Source: an uncultured Flavobacteriaceae bacterium
Lineage (GTDB): Bacteria; Bacteroidota; Bacteroidia; Flavobacteriales; Flavobacteriaceae
NCBI GenBank assembly: GCA_947500435.1
Contig: CANMRV010000001.1
Coordinates: forward strand, 1 to 64,000
DNA length: 64,000 bases
Reading direction: 5' to 3'
Shown here: positions 36,586-44,583 of the stretch, piece by piece
Numbering within the stretch: the first letter of the stretch is position 1
Layout of the letters: the number at the start of each line of letters is the position of its first letter
Translations under genes and position numbers: made by a program
The notes under the pieces: generated by a model
Told to the model about the DNA's origin: nothing
Seen by the model: the letters and a program-made list of their open reading frames with translations, nothing else
Databases searched by the model: none

Positions 36586-38241
36586 ATGATAGCGAAAAGA
36601 AATTTTTTCCTCCCATTTTTTGCACTTCTGTTTTTTGCCGTTTCAGGTCTAGCTCAAGAAAAAGACAGTATTCCCACAAAGAAAGATATCAAGATTATTC
36701 AGTCTAAGGATATTCCTTTGGATACCACTGCTATGGATATGAAAGGCGTGGAGCAGATGGAGCAAATGGAATCTTCACAGCCCATAAAGGACAATCCTTT
36801 AGTGCTTTTAAAAGAGGGAGATAAAGGAGCTTATAATCTACAAGATAACCCGGAAGCAGCCAAGTACGATAGTTTATGGATGAAAGAGCTGCACGAAAGT
36901 GCCGCGCTATTTGATGATATGTACAAGGAAGTTTCAACCTTAGACCCTGAAAAGTCTTATGACGTTGAGCTGAACACAGACACTTTAAAAATGCGCCTGG
37001 AGTTACTGAATCAGAAGACACCTTTTAATGTGGTTTACAATCCTTCCTTAGAAAATGTAATCAAATCCTTCCTGACGCGTAAACGCGGTTTAATGAATCG
37101 CATGCTAACGGTAAGCCAATTTTATTTTCCTCTATTTGAGCAGGAATTCGACAATCACAATATTCCTGTAGAAATGAAATATTTGGCTATTGTGGAATCT
37201 GCCCTAAATCCAAAAGCGCGCTCAAGAGTTGGCGCTACAGGACTTTGGCAATTCATGTACGGAACAGGTAAGGAGCACGGTCTTGATGTAAGCAGTTATG
37301 TTGATGAACGAAGCGACCCGATTAAATCGACAAGAGCGGCTTGCGAATATTTGAATAGAGTGTACAAGATTTTTGGTGATTGGGATTTAGCCTTAGCCGC
37401 ATACAACTCAGGACCAGGTAATGTAAATAAGGCCATCAGAAGGTCTGGGGGTTATAAAAACTATTGGAATATTCGGAGAAATCTTCCACGTGAAACCGCG
37501 GGGTACGTGCCAGCATTTCTAGCAACGATGTATTTATTCGAATATGCTGAAGAACATGGTTTACAGGGCGAAAAGGTAGCTCGACCTTATTTCGAAACAG
37601 ATACCGTTCATGTAAAAAGCATTATCACTTTTGACCAGATTTCTGAATTGGTTGGAATTAGTAAGGAGGAATTGGAGGTCTTAAATCCGTCTTATAAACT
37701 TAAAGTTATTCCTTTTGTAAAAGGAAAGAACTATACATTGCGTTTGCCTAGAAAGGAAATGGGCAAGTTCGTGAATAACGAGGCAGCTATTTATGCTCAT
37801 GTTGAGAAGGAATTGAAGAGCAAAGAGAGTCCGTTGCCAGCCTTGGTAAAAGCTGCACAGCAAAATAGAATTCGCTATAGAGTTCGCAGTGGTGATTTCT
37901 TAGGAAAGATTGCCGAACGCTATGGTGTGCGAGTCAGTCAGATAAAAAACTGGAATGGACTCCGAAGTAATAATTTACGCATCGGTCAACGTCTGACCAT
38001 TTATCCTAGAGGATCACGAGGGGTTGCTGTTGCACCGAAAAAGAAGACTGCCAAAAAGCCGGTGAGCTTGAAGAATGTGCCTAGTAATAAAATACATGTT
38101 GTGAAGAGCGGTGACTCGCTTTGGACTATTTCTAGAACATATCAAGGAATTAGTATCGAAAATTTACGAGAATGGAACGGTATTAGTGGTAAGAATCTAA
38201 AACCGGGCATGAAGCTAAAACTTTGCGATTGCTCCTCGTAA
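36586..38241 (+). CDS. MltD-like lytic transglycosylase with two LysM domains
   Basis: 551 residues. A signal peptide (1-23, ending GLAQ) is followed by a low-complexity region, then an SLT transglycosylase domain (about 190-330) with the catalytic Glu in LAIVESALNPKA (near 203), GATGLWQFM and ALAAYNSGPGNV, then two LysM peptidoglycan-binding repeats (about 428-470, YRVRSGDFLGKIAERYG; and about 501-547, HVVKSGDSLWTIS). It cleaves glycan strands in the periplasm to give anhydro-muropeptides. The DUF4837 lipoprotein gene follows after 11 bases. Confidence 0.95.
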   Translation: MIAKRNFFLPFFALLFFAVSGLAQEKDSIPTKKDIKIIQSKDIPLDTTAMDMKGVEQMEQMESSQPIKDNPLVLLKEGDKGAYNLQDNPEAAKYDSLWMKELHESAALFDDMYKEVSTLDPEKSYDVELNTDTLKMRLELLNQKTPFNVVYNPSLENVIKSFLTRKRGLMNRMLTVSQFYFPLFEQEFDNHNIPVEMKYLAIVESALNPKARSRVGATGLWQFMYGTGKEHGLDVSSYVDERSDPIKSTRAACEYLNRVYKIFGDWDLALAAYNSGPGNVNKAIRRSGGYKNYWNIRRNLPRETAGYVPAFLATMYLFEYAEEHGLQGEKVARPYFETDTVHVKSIITFDQISELVGISKEELEVLNPSYKLKVIPFVKGKNYTLRLPRKEMGKFVNNEAAIYAHVEKELKSKESPLPALVKAAQQNRIRYRVRSGDFLGKIAERYGVRVSQIKNWNGLRSNNLRIGQRLTIYPRGSRGVAVAPKKKTAKKPVSLKNVPSNKIHVVKSGDSLWTISRTYQGISIENLREWNGISGKNLKPGMKLKLCDCSS

Positions 38242-38252
38242 TTATTTGACAT

Positions 38253-39239
38253 ATGAAAGCACTTAGAATTCTAGTATTACTTTCCTTTATTGGTCTTTTT
38301 TCCTGTAATAATGGAAAATCACAAAACTATTTACCAAGATCAATTGGCCCTGTTAATCAGGTAACCGTAGTAATGGATAATGAACTTTGGAAGAGTCAGG
38401 TCGGAGATAAAGTAAGAGAGCATTTTGCGGCAACTGCTGTAGGATTGACTTGGCAAGAGTCGATTTTGACCCTTAACCAAGTGCCACCCGAAGTATTTTC
38501 GGGTTCGCTATTGAATTCGAAGTCTATTCTTGTGGTGAAAAAAGATTCGGTTGTTGCGGCCGAGATAAAGCAGGATGTTTATGCTACGCCACAGTTAATG
38601 GCAGTCTTTAAGGGTCAGACTGATGATGAAATAATGGCCAATATAGACGATAAGGCACAAGAGATAATAACTTCATACAAATCCATGGATTTGAAGGAAA
38701 CCCAAACCCGACTATTAAATTCGTTGAATAAGGAAGGTGTTTTAGAAGAAAAATTCAATATTACGATGAGTGTGCCTTCAATTTACAAAGTTGGCAGGCA
38801 GACCGACAATTTTGTTTGGTTGGATAGGGAGATTCAAAAAGGGCATATGAATATTATAGCCTATGAAATGCCAGCAAATAGTTTCTCTACAGATTCTACT
38901 TTGGTCAGAGAAATTGTTCAAATGCGAGATTCTATCGGCGCCTTGTTTATTCCAGGTCCTGATGTGCCGGAAAAAACTACTCACATGCGCACGGAACCTG
39001 CATTTTCACCCTCTATCTTTCCGACAGAAATTGCGGGAAGAAAAGCCCTTGAAGTCAGAGGTATCTGGGACATTAAAAATTATCCTATGGCCGGACCTTT
39101 TATAACCTACATTATTGATGACGAGGCCAATAATCGAAAATTGGTGGTTGAAGGCTTCACTTTTGCTCCAGCAACCAATAAACGTGATGATATGTTTCGA
39201 TTGGAAGCTATTATGAAAACAACGCGGTTTACGAAATAA
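38253..39239 (+). CDS. DUF4837 family lipoprotein
   Basis: 328 residues. Lipoprotein signal MKALRILVLLSFIGLFSCNN with lipobox Cys at 18. The mature protein has the DUF4837 pattern as I recall it: PRSIGPVNQVTVVMDNELW at the start, ESILTLNQVPPEVFSG, and the C-terminal LEVRGIWDIKNYPMAGPFI. The family is restricted to Bacteroidota and has no known function. Pairing with a peptidoglycan lytic enzyme 11 bases upstream suggests an envelope role. Ends at a terminator shared with the convergent small gene. Confidence 0.88.
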   Translation: MKALRILVLLSFIGLFSCNNGKSQNYLPRSIGPVNQVTVVMDNELWKSQVGDKVREHFAATAVGLTWQESILTLNQVPPEVFSGSLLNSKSILVVKKDSVVAAEIKQDVYATPQLMAVFKGQTDDEIMANIDDKAQEIITSYKSMDLKETQTRLLNSLNKEGVLEEKFNITMSVPSIYKVGRQTDNFVWLDREIQKGHMNIIAYEMPANSFSTDSTLVREIVQMRDSIGALFIPGPDVPEKTTHMRTEPAFSPSIFPTEIAGRKALEVRGIWDIKNYPMAGPFITYIIDDEANNRKLVVEGFTFAPATNKRDDMFRLEAIMKTTRFTK

Positions 39240-39258
39240 AAAAAGTATTTAGAAACTA

Positions 39259-39285
39259 AAAAACGCCCTTTAAAGGGCGTTTTTT
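39259..39285. terminator. Bidirectional terminator after DUF4837 and small membrane gene 1
   Basis: Stem AACGCCCTT/AAGGGCGTT with flanking A- and T-runs. A 23-base stretch including its left arm (39249-39271) is identical to 39748-39770 beside the second small gene. Confidence 0.85.
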
Positions 39286-39308
39286 CATTTAGTGTTCTAG
39301 TTCTGTTT

Positions 39309-39476
39309 TTAGAATGCGAAGCCAGTAGACAGCCTAAAGACAAATGCGTATACTGTAATGGCCCATAAGAAAAGACAAATCCATGTAAAAGTCTTAAAAT
39401 ACTTTATAAGGAACTCCTTAGTCCAATCTCTAAATGCTTCAATGTAAATTTCTTTAACAAGTAAAAGTTTCTTCAT
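39309..39476 (-). CDS. Small membrane protein, paralogue 1 (55 residues)
   Basis: Starts MKKLLLVKEIYIEAFRDW and ends VFRLSTGFAF. Residues about 31-50 form one hydrophobic helix (TWICLFLWAITVYAFVF). It is clearly paralogous to the gene at 39808-39978: shared KEIY-EAF, K-YFK-F-W, YAFVFRL and TGFAF. Both have the same terminator sequence 24 bases past the stop. Conservation at protein level with DNA divergence supports real genes. I think this is the small flavobacterial family named DUF6747 but cannot verify it. Function unknown. Confidence 0.8.
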   Translation of the reverse strand: MKKLLLVKEIYIEAFRDWTKEFLIKYFKTFTWICLFLWAITVYAFVFRLSTGFAF

Positions 39477-39756
39477 ATTCATACGGGGATTTAAAATTAC
39501 TAACAGTCCAAAGGTCTAGGTTTTCGCAGGCGCATCGCGAATTTAATAGGTGTAACGACTAAAAATTCCGCTATATAAATCGAATATTGCATTAATTCGA
39601 TAAAAAGAAGATTAAGGGGGATGAAGGTAAAGAAGAATTTATAGGAATAGGTCTACAAATGAGAAGAGTAAATTCTAAAACCCTTTAAAATTGTAAGAAG
39701 AATCAAGCAGAGGTTGTTTGCTGGAAGCAATTTCAATCAAAAAAACCTTAGAAACT

Positions 39757-39784
39757 AAAAAACGCCCTTTTAAGGGCGTTTTAA
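39757..39784 (-). terminator. Terminator of small membrane gene 2
   Basis: Stem AACGCCCTT/AAGGGCGTT, the same arms as at 39259-39285, again 24 bases past the stop of the small gene, so gene and terminator were duplicated as one unit. Confidence 0.8.
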
Positions 39785-39807
39785 ATAGTTAGGTTGGTTA
39801 AGTTGTG

Positions 39808-39978
39808 TTAATCGAATGCAAACCCAGTAACGAGTCTGAAAACGAAGGCATAAAGCACAATCAGGAAACTGGCAAAGCAGAACCAAGAGAAAGCTTTAAA
39901 ATACGATTTCACGAATTTAGTGCCTAAATTTTTGAAGGCTTCTAAATAAATTTCTTTGATGAGTAGGACGTTTTTCAT
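39808..39978 (-). CDS. Small membrane protein, paralogue 2 (56 residues)
   Basis: Starts MKNVLLIKEIYLEAFKNLG and ends LVTGFAFD, with one membrane helix (about 31-49, SWFCFASFLIVLYAFVF). Paralogue of the gene at 39309-39476. Two TGTTGTGAA repeats exactly 21 bp apart lie 84-113 bases upstream, the same type of repeat found before the CHU_C/PorP operon and the giant adhesin. This links a tiny membrane protein of unknown function to the T9SS adhesin genes. Confidence 0.82.
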   Translation of the reverse strand: MKNVLLIKEIYLEAFKNLGTKFVKSYFKAFSWFCFASFLIVLYAFVFRLVTGFAFD

Positions 39979-40061
39979 GTATTTTAAGATTTGGGTTAAA
40001 TATCGATTTGGTCTTTATATAACTCCAATTCGGTGAGTTGCGTATTTTATCCGACGTAATT

Positions 40062-40091
40062 TGTTGTGAAAGGTATTGTTGCTGTTGTGAA
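40062..40091 (-). promoter_or_regulatory. 21-bp direct repeat operator upstream of small membrane gene 2
   Basis: TGTTGTGAA at 40062-40070 and again at 40083-40091, a 21-bp period. On the minus strand each reads TTCACAACA, identical to the upstream half-site at 13403-13411 and 18911-18919. No good -7 element is found at the matching distance, only a TTG end, so the promoter may need activation. Confidence 0.65.
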
Positions 40092-40167
40092 AACATAAAT
40101 GGCCCTTAATTGGTCATTTAGATTACTTCGAATTTCACAGAATGGCAAGCGTTCATATAGCTCCATA

Positions 40168-40199
40168 AAAAAACGCCGCTCTTTTGGAGTGGCGTTTTT
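40168..40199 (-). terminator. Terminator of the OmpA-family gene
   Basis: Stem AAACGCC/GGCGTTT extended inward by GCTC/GAGT-type pairs, followed on the minus strand by a T-run; 22 bases past the stop at 40221. Confidence 0.85.
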
Positions 40200-40220
40200 A
40201 ATTTTATAATATATCATGTT

Positions 40221-42725
40221 TTACATGTTTACGATGATGAACTCAGAACGTCTATTTAAGAAGTGCTGTTTCTCGGTACAGGCAACACTACCATCACATT
40301 CATTAAGCAACCGTTCTTCGCCATAACCAATTGCGCTCTCAATGCGTTCTGGAGCGATTCCTTTTGAAATAATATATTCACGAGTAGATTTAGCCCTTCT
40401 ATCTGATAGGTACTTGTTATATGCCTTCTTACCTCTAGAATCTGTATGAGATTCAATCTTTATAACCATATTAGGATATTCAGTCATGACCTCAACAAGC
40501 TTATCAAGTTCTTCAGAAGCATCTTGTCGGATGTATGATTTGTCGAAATCGAAGAATATCATCTCGGTTTTCAACTTCTTAATTCCATCTTCAACAGCGA
40601 TCATTTCCTGTAGCTTACGCATCACAACATCTACTTGAACTGTATCGTTTTCAAGGCTTGTAACTTCTTGAATATTTTCGAAGTAAGTATCATTTGTGGC
40701 CTTTATGGTATATTTCTTATCAGCTTCAAGGTCTTCAAATATGAAACTTCCGTCGTCATCTGTTACCATTTCCTTAAGCTTAATACCATTTTCATCAAGC
40801 AATTCAACCAACGCTTTAGGCATAAGATCTCCTGTGATAAGCTCAGTAACGACTCCAGCAATTGCATTCGAGCTCGCAGGAACTTCCTCGATAACAAGGC
40901 GTTTGAAAGAGTAGATATCGTCGTCTCCTTTACCATCAATTCTGTTTGAAGCGAAAAAACCTTGTTGATTTTCTTCATTAATAATATAGGAGAAATCATC
41001 CCGATTACTATTAACTGGCTTTCCAAGATTTTTTACTTCTCCAAAACCTTCTTCTTCGGTATATGCTGCTTCATAAACATCTAATCCGCCTAGACCTGTA
41101 TGCCCATCCGAAGAGAAATATAATTTCTTGTCATTAATGAAGGGAAACATTTCCTTTCTTTCTGTGTTAATTTCAGGTCCTAAATTTCTTGGTTCAGAGA
41201 AGGAGTTGGCTCCATTTACATCGACAACAAAAATATCTGTTTGTCCAATGCTACCTGGCATATCTGAAACAAAATACAATTGTTTCCCATCTGGACTTAA
41301 CGCTGGATGCCCTGTTGAGTAATCATCACTATTAAATGGTACTTCAACGGCCTCTCCCCATTCACCATTTACTTTTTTAGACATATAGATTTTAAGATGG
41401 TTCACACCATTTTTATCACGTTTTAGTTTTTTACCATAATTGTTACGGGTGAAGTACATCGTGGAGTTGTCCGGAGAAAAAGTTACAGAAGCCTCATGAT
41501 ACTTTGTATTTATTTTTTTAGAGAACTTAATAGCGTCTTTCAAATCCTGTGATTCTTCGTTTATCTTCGCTACATATAAGTCAAGATAAGGCTGATTATT
41601 CCATTTATACCGCCTGGTATTTAAAAAAGAAGAATCTTTTGCCGAAGCAAAAACCACTTGATTAGAATCTAAAAACATTGGTGAGAATTCTGAATACTCC
41701 GTATTGATAGCCAAATTTTTCAGTTCGTAATCTCTCTCATTATTTAGAATTTCATCTAAGACCACTTCATTAGGTAAAGTAATTTCTTCATCTAACCCTG
41801 CAGTTTCTCCACTCTTCATTTTCTTGTTGTACAAACGCATTAAACGTTTTGATCGCGCATATTTTCCTGTGCCTTTTAATGAATGGGCATACTTGAAGAC
41901 ATTGTCAGCAGACATATCTTTTCCATACTTGTCATAAAGGATGTTATACCATTCATAGGCTTTTTCCATATTTGTATTGTAGTAATAGGAGTCAGCTGCT
42001 TTCTGAATGATTTCATATGAGTAATTCTTGTCTCCTTTCTTCAAGGCCTGCTCGTAAAGGTCAGCAGCTTCTGCGTACCACATTTTATCAAAATAGTGAT
42101 CTGCTTTTTGTATTAGCTTACTTTTATTACTTGTTTCAGCAATATTCTGAGTTTGATTATTCGAACTGTTTGCTTCACTAAGCATATCATAAGTAACTTG
42201 GTTTACCGAAACTGGAGTAGAATCAGAAACCTCATCATTTATGTCTTCTATTTGGGCTTCTTGAGCCGGCAGGCTGTTTTCTACGCTTAATATCCAAGTA
42301 TCATCCTTATACTCTCCATCAAATTGACTGGCAACAGCATCTACTGCCTCCAATCCAAATGGGAACTTCTGTATGTATACATAGTTCAGATTGTTTTCAG
42401 GATTTACTATAGAACCCGCGTTGAATCCCTTTTTCTTTAATTTTTTAACAGCCCTTTTAAGATTTCGTCCTTCATTAAAAACCCCTATGATTGCATAGTA
42501 GCCGTCTTCCACACCTTGAAGGCCTTCAAATGAGCGATAAGAAATAGCATTCCTTTTTGCAGCTTCTTCAAAAGTTTCTGAAATAGAAATGAGGTTTGTA
42601 GTGTTGGGATCTTCTTCGGAGTTTTCAAAGTTGTTTGAACTGGAGGTTTTATCAGTTTCCTTAATATTTTGAGCACCTATCCCAAGGGACAGCAATAAAA
42701 GGCAGGTGGTTAGTAGTCGTTTCAT
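40221..42725 (-). CDS. OmpA-family envelope protein with SPOR-like, TPR, PD40 and CarboxypepD_reg domains
   Basis: 834 residues. A signal peptide (MKRLLTTCLLLLSLGIGAQ) is followed by a SPOR-like domain (about 66-150: GVEDGYYAIIGV, NPENNLNYVYIQKF, ending DDTWILSVE), TPR-like helices (about 200-300), WD40-like/PD40 repeats (about 345-600: LSPDGKQLYFVSDMPG), a carboxypeptidase-regulatory-like fold (about 618-690) and an OmpA peptidoglycan-binding domain (about 720-834: FFDFDKSYIRQDA, ESHTDSRG). The order TPR-PD40-CarboxypepD_reg-OmpA is that of PorE-like proteins linked to T9SS. The SPOR-like domain resembles the two in the PorP/SprF protein at 14349. Single gene with its own promoter (42929) and terminator (40168). 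Confidence 0.92.
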   Translation of the reverse strand: MKRLLTTCLLLLSLGIGAQNIKETDKTSSSNNFENSEEDPNTTNLISISETFEEAAKRNAISYRSFEGLQGVEDGYYAIIGVFNEGRNLKRAVKKLKKKGFNAGSIVNPENNLNYVYIQKFPFGLEAVDAVASQFDGEYKDDTWILSVENSLPAQEAQIEDINDEVSDSTPVSVNQVTYDMLSEANSSNNQTQNIAETSNKSKLIQKADHYFDKMWYAEAADLYEQALKKGDKNYSYEIIQKAADSYYYNTNMEKAYEWYNILYDKYGKDMSADNVFKYAHSLKGTGKYARSKRLMRLYNKKMKSGETAGLDEEITLPNEVVLDEILNNERDYELKNLAINTEYSEFSPMFLDSNQVVFASAKDSSFLNTRRYKWNNQPYLDLYVAKINEESQDLKDAIKFSKKINTKYHEASVTFSPDNSTMYFTRNNYGKKLKRDKNGVNHLKIYMSKKVNGEWGEAVEVPFNSDDYSTGHPALSPDGKQLYFVSDMPGSIGQTDIFVVDVNGANSFSEPRNLGPEINTERKEMFPFINDKKLYFSSDGHTGLGGLDVYEAAYTEEEGFGEVKNLGKPVNSNRDDFSYIINEENQQGFFASNRIDGKGDDDIYSFKRLVIEEVPASSNAIAGVVTELITGDLMPKALVELLDENGIKLKEMVTDDDGSFIFEDLEADKKYTIKATNDTYFENIQEVTSLENDTVQVDVVMRKLQEMIAVEDGIKKLKTEMIFFDFDKSYIRQDASEELDKLVEVMTEYPNMVIKIESHTDSRGKKAYNKYLSDRRAKSTREYIISKGIAPERIESAIGYGEERLLNECDGSVACTEKQHFLNRRSEFIIVNM

Positions 42726-42780
42726 GATTTGGGTTATTAGAAGAATCTAGGGAACGTTAATCGGTTTTCTCGCAATTATG

Positions 42781-42793
42781 CCGGTAATACCGG
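42781..42793. promoter_or_regulatory. 13-bp perfect palindrome in the leader of the OmpA-family gene
   Basis: CCGGTAATACCGG, 56 bases upstream of the ATG and inside the predicted 5' leader. Could be an operator or a small RNA hairpin; no function is established. Confidence 0.35.
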
Positions 42794-42928
42794 AAGGCTT
42801 GGTAGGTACCCGAGTTGTAATTATTTAATTGGTTTAGTTAAGTGATTGATATTATCCATGTTGTATTTTGTCGATAGTCATGGGCCAGCTAAGGTCTTGA
42901 CAGAATCATTCTATCTCTATTTAACGAC

Positions 42929-42936
42929 CAAATTTA
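42929..42936 (-). promoter_or_regulatory. -7 element TAAATTTG of the OmpA-family gene
   Basis: Exact TAnnTTTG match on the minus strand with a TTG 17 bases upstream of it; predicted leader of about 200 bases to the ATG at 42725. Confidence 0.5.
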
Positions 42937-43005
42937 AAGTTTCGTATACCAAGCAATTTCTTGATATTGTGCTAAATAAGCCTTGTTGCTACACGAGTTT
43001 AAAAA

Positions 43006-43049
43006 AAAGCCCCCCTATTCTACAAATTAATTGTCGAATTATGAGCTTT
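43006..43049 (-). terminator. Hairpin with T-run, possible end of a small RNA
   Basis: Minus-strand stem AAAGCTC/GGGCTTT enclosing inner pairs ATTC/GAAT and ACAA/TTGT, followed by a run of T. No coding gene ends here, so it could close a short transcript starting near the operator at 43198-43227. Confidence 0.45.
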
Positions 43050-43197
43050 GGCCCATAGGAATAAGCTTGCTAAGCGCCCAGAGACTGTGGGTTAACTTTG
43101 CGAGAATGTTGAATTCATGTGGGCTAGGACTTATGGCTCAGAACTTAAGATACCCAAAAGCTACAGTTGAGAAACGGCTACTTAAGTAGTACGAATT

Positions 43198-43227
43198 TGT
43201 TGTGAGTTACGGGAAATATGTTGTCAA
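43198..43227 (-). promoter_or_regulatory. 21-bp direct repeat operator upstream of the OmpA-family gene
   Basis: TGTTGTGAG at 43198-43206 and TGTTGTCAA at 43219-43227, again exactly 21 bp apart and in the same orientation as the other three sites. It lies 473 bases upstream of the OmpA-family ATG, between that gene and the tatA terminator. Confidence 0.55.
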
Positions 43228-43270
43228 GCAGAGATAAATAGTGTAAAACAATATGGTTTTATGGAGAAAC

Positions 43271-43306
43271 AAAAAAGCCTTTGATTGTTTTTCAAAGGCT
43301 TTTTTT
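43271..43306. terminator. Terminator after tatA
   Basis: Strong stem AAAGCCTTTGA/TCAAAGGCTTT flanked by A- and T-runs, 21 bases past the tatA stop on the minus strand; usable in both directions. Confidence 0.88.
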
Positions 43307-43326
43307 GATATACTACTTAGTAGTAA

Positions 43327-43506
43327 CTATTCTTTATTTTCTTCTAATTTCTCATCGTCTTTAGAAGCATCTTTGAACTCTTTAATGCCACTTCCTAATC
43401 CGCGCATTAATTCAGGAATCTTTTTCCCCCCGAACAATAGTAGTACAACCACTACTACTAAGATAATTTGAGGGGCACCAATGGCTAAAAATGTTTGAGC
43501 TATCAT
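43327..43506 (-). CDS. tatA: Twin-arginine translocase subunit TatA/E
   Basis: 59 residues from ATG 43506 ([20 protein letters not shown]). One N-terminal membrane helix (about 10-27) is followed by the [20 protein letters not shown] amphipathic helix typical of TatA, then a charged tail. TatA oligomers form the protein-conducting element that moves folded proteins across the inner membrane with TatC. An upstream ATG at 43530 would add eight residues before the conserved start and seems unlikely. No tatC is adjacent, which is common. Confidence 0.95.
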   Translation of the reverse strand: MIAQTFLAIGAPQIILVVVVVLLLFGGKKIPELMRGLGSGIKEFKDASKDDEKLEENKE

Positions 43507-43694
43507 AGTTGAAATTTTAATGGATATCAAAGGTAGTAAAAAGTATTTAGTTTGTTGTTAATACTAACGTTAAGCAAGGCGTTTTAATTGTCAAGACCAA
43601 AGGGAACATTTTAACCGCACATAGAATTAATGCTTTTTGCCTTTTATGGATATATAAAATTTATATGAACCGATGTGTAATTCAATTCTAAGTT

Positions 43695-43702
43695 TATCTT
43701 TG
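43695..43702 (+). promoter_or_regulatory. -7 element TATCTTTG six bases before the M23 gene
   Basis: Exact TAnnTTTG match ending 6 bases before the ATG at 43709; if used, the transcript would be nearly leaderless. Confidence 0.5.
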
Positions 43703-43708
43703 TAAGCT

Positions 43709-44578
43709 ATGGCGAAGGGAGTCAAAAAAAGAAAGGAAATAAAAAGAAAGCTGCTACATAAGTATCGCTTAGTGATATTGAATGAAAGTACTTTTGAAGA
43801 AAAAATATCTTTTAAACTTAGTCGACTGAATGTTTTTGTTACCGGATCTCTATGTATTATTGGACTCATCGGATTGACCACCTTGTTAATAGCCTTTACT
43901 CCGCTTCGAGAATATATTCCCGGATATTCTTCCACTAGGTTAAAAAAACAGGCCACAGACCTTACATATGAGACTGATTCTTTAGTTCGCGCTTTAAATA
44001 ATACCAATAGGTATTTAGACAATATCAGAATGGTACTCAAAGGTGATATCGAGAATAATGAAATCAACAGAGATTCACTTTTAGAACAGTTTAAGTTAGA
44101 TCCCTCAACCGTTGATTTAACTCCGATTAAGCAGGATTCCTTGTTACGCGCGGAAGTTGCTTTGGAGGATAAATACAACCTCTTCGATAGAGGCACTGCA
44201 AAAACTGAGATTGTACTTTTCCCACCAGTCAGTGGGACTGTTACTCAAACTTACGATGCTAAAAAGAAACATTATGCTGTCGATGTAGTTGCGGCCAGAG
44301 ACACTCCTGTAAAGGCTACTGCTGACGGAATGGTTATTTTCGCTGAGTGGACCGCTGATACGGGCCATGTGATTATTCTAGAACATAAAGACGGTCTCTT
44401 AAGCGTTTATAAGCACAATGGTTCGCTTAATAAAGGTCAAGGAGATATTGTTAGATCAGGAGAAGTAATTGCCTCAGTAGGTAATACAGGCGAATTGACT
44501 ACAGGGCCACATCTTCACTTCGAGTTATGGGATAAAGGTGCACCCATGAACCCACAAGATTTCATTGATTTTAAATAA
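43709..44578 (+). CDS. M23 family metallopeptidase (LytM-type, membrane anchored)
   Basis: 289 residues. A basic cytoplasmic N-terminus (MAKGVKKRKEIKRKLLHKYR), one membrane helix (about 44-66), a periplasmic coiled region, then the LytM/M23 domain (about 170-289) with the zinc-binding HYAVD (near 188) and HLHFE (near 268). Such enzymes cut peptidoglycan cross-links or, if degenerate, activate amidases; here both metal-binding motifs are intact. It precedes the GH3 gene by 5 bases. Confidence 0.92.
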   Translation: MAKGVKKRKEIKRKLLHKYRLVILNESTFEEKISFKLSRLNVFVTGSLCIIGLIGLTTLLIAFTPLREYIPGYSSTRLKKQATDLTYETDSLVRALNNTNRYLDNIRMVLKGDIENNEINRDSLLEQFKLDPSTVDLTPIKQDSLLRAEVALEDKYNLFDRGTAKTEIVLFPPVSGTVTQTYDAKKKHYAVDVVAARDTPVKATADGMVIFAEWTADTGHVIILEHKDGLLSVYKHNGSLNKGQGDIVRSGEVIASVGNTGELTTGPHLHFELWDKGAPMNPQDFIDFK

Positions 44579-44583
44579 GCCTT

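Noticed and set aside
37482..37497. Third parS-like sequence TCTTCCACGTGAAACC
   Set aside because: Differs from the palindromic core at several positions and is explained by codons L-P-R-E-T of the transglycosylase gene.
38097..38105. Single TGTTGTGAA inside the transglycosylase gene
   Set aside because: No partner repeat 21 bp away on either side; explained by codons H-V-V-K.
42846..43058. 70-codon plus-strand frame between OmpA-family gene and tatA
   Set aside because: Overlaps a predicted promoter and a hairpin on the opposite strand; product does not resemble a protein family.
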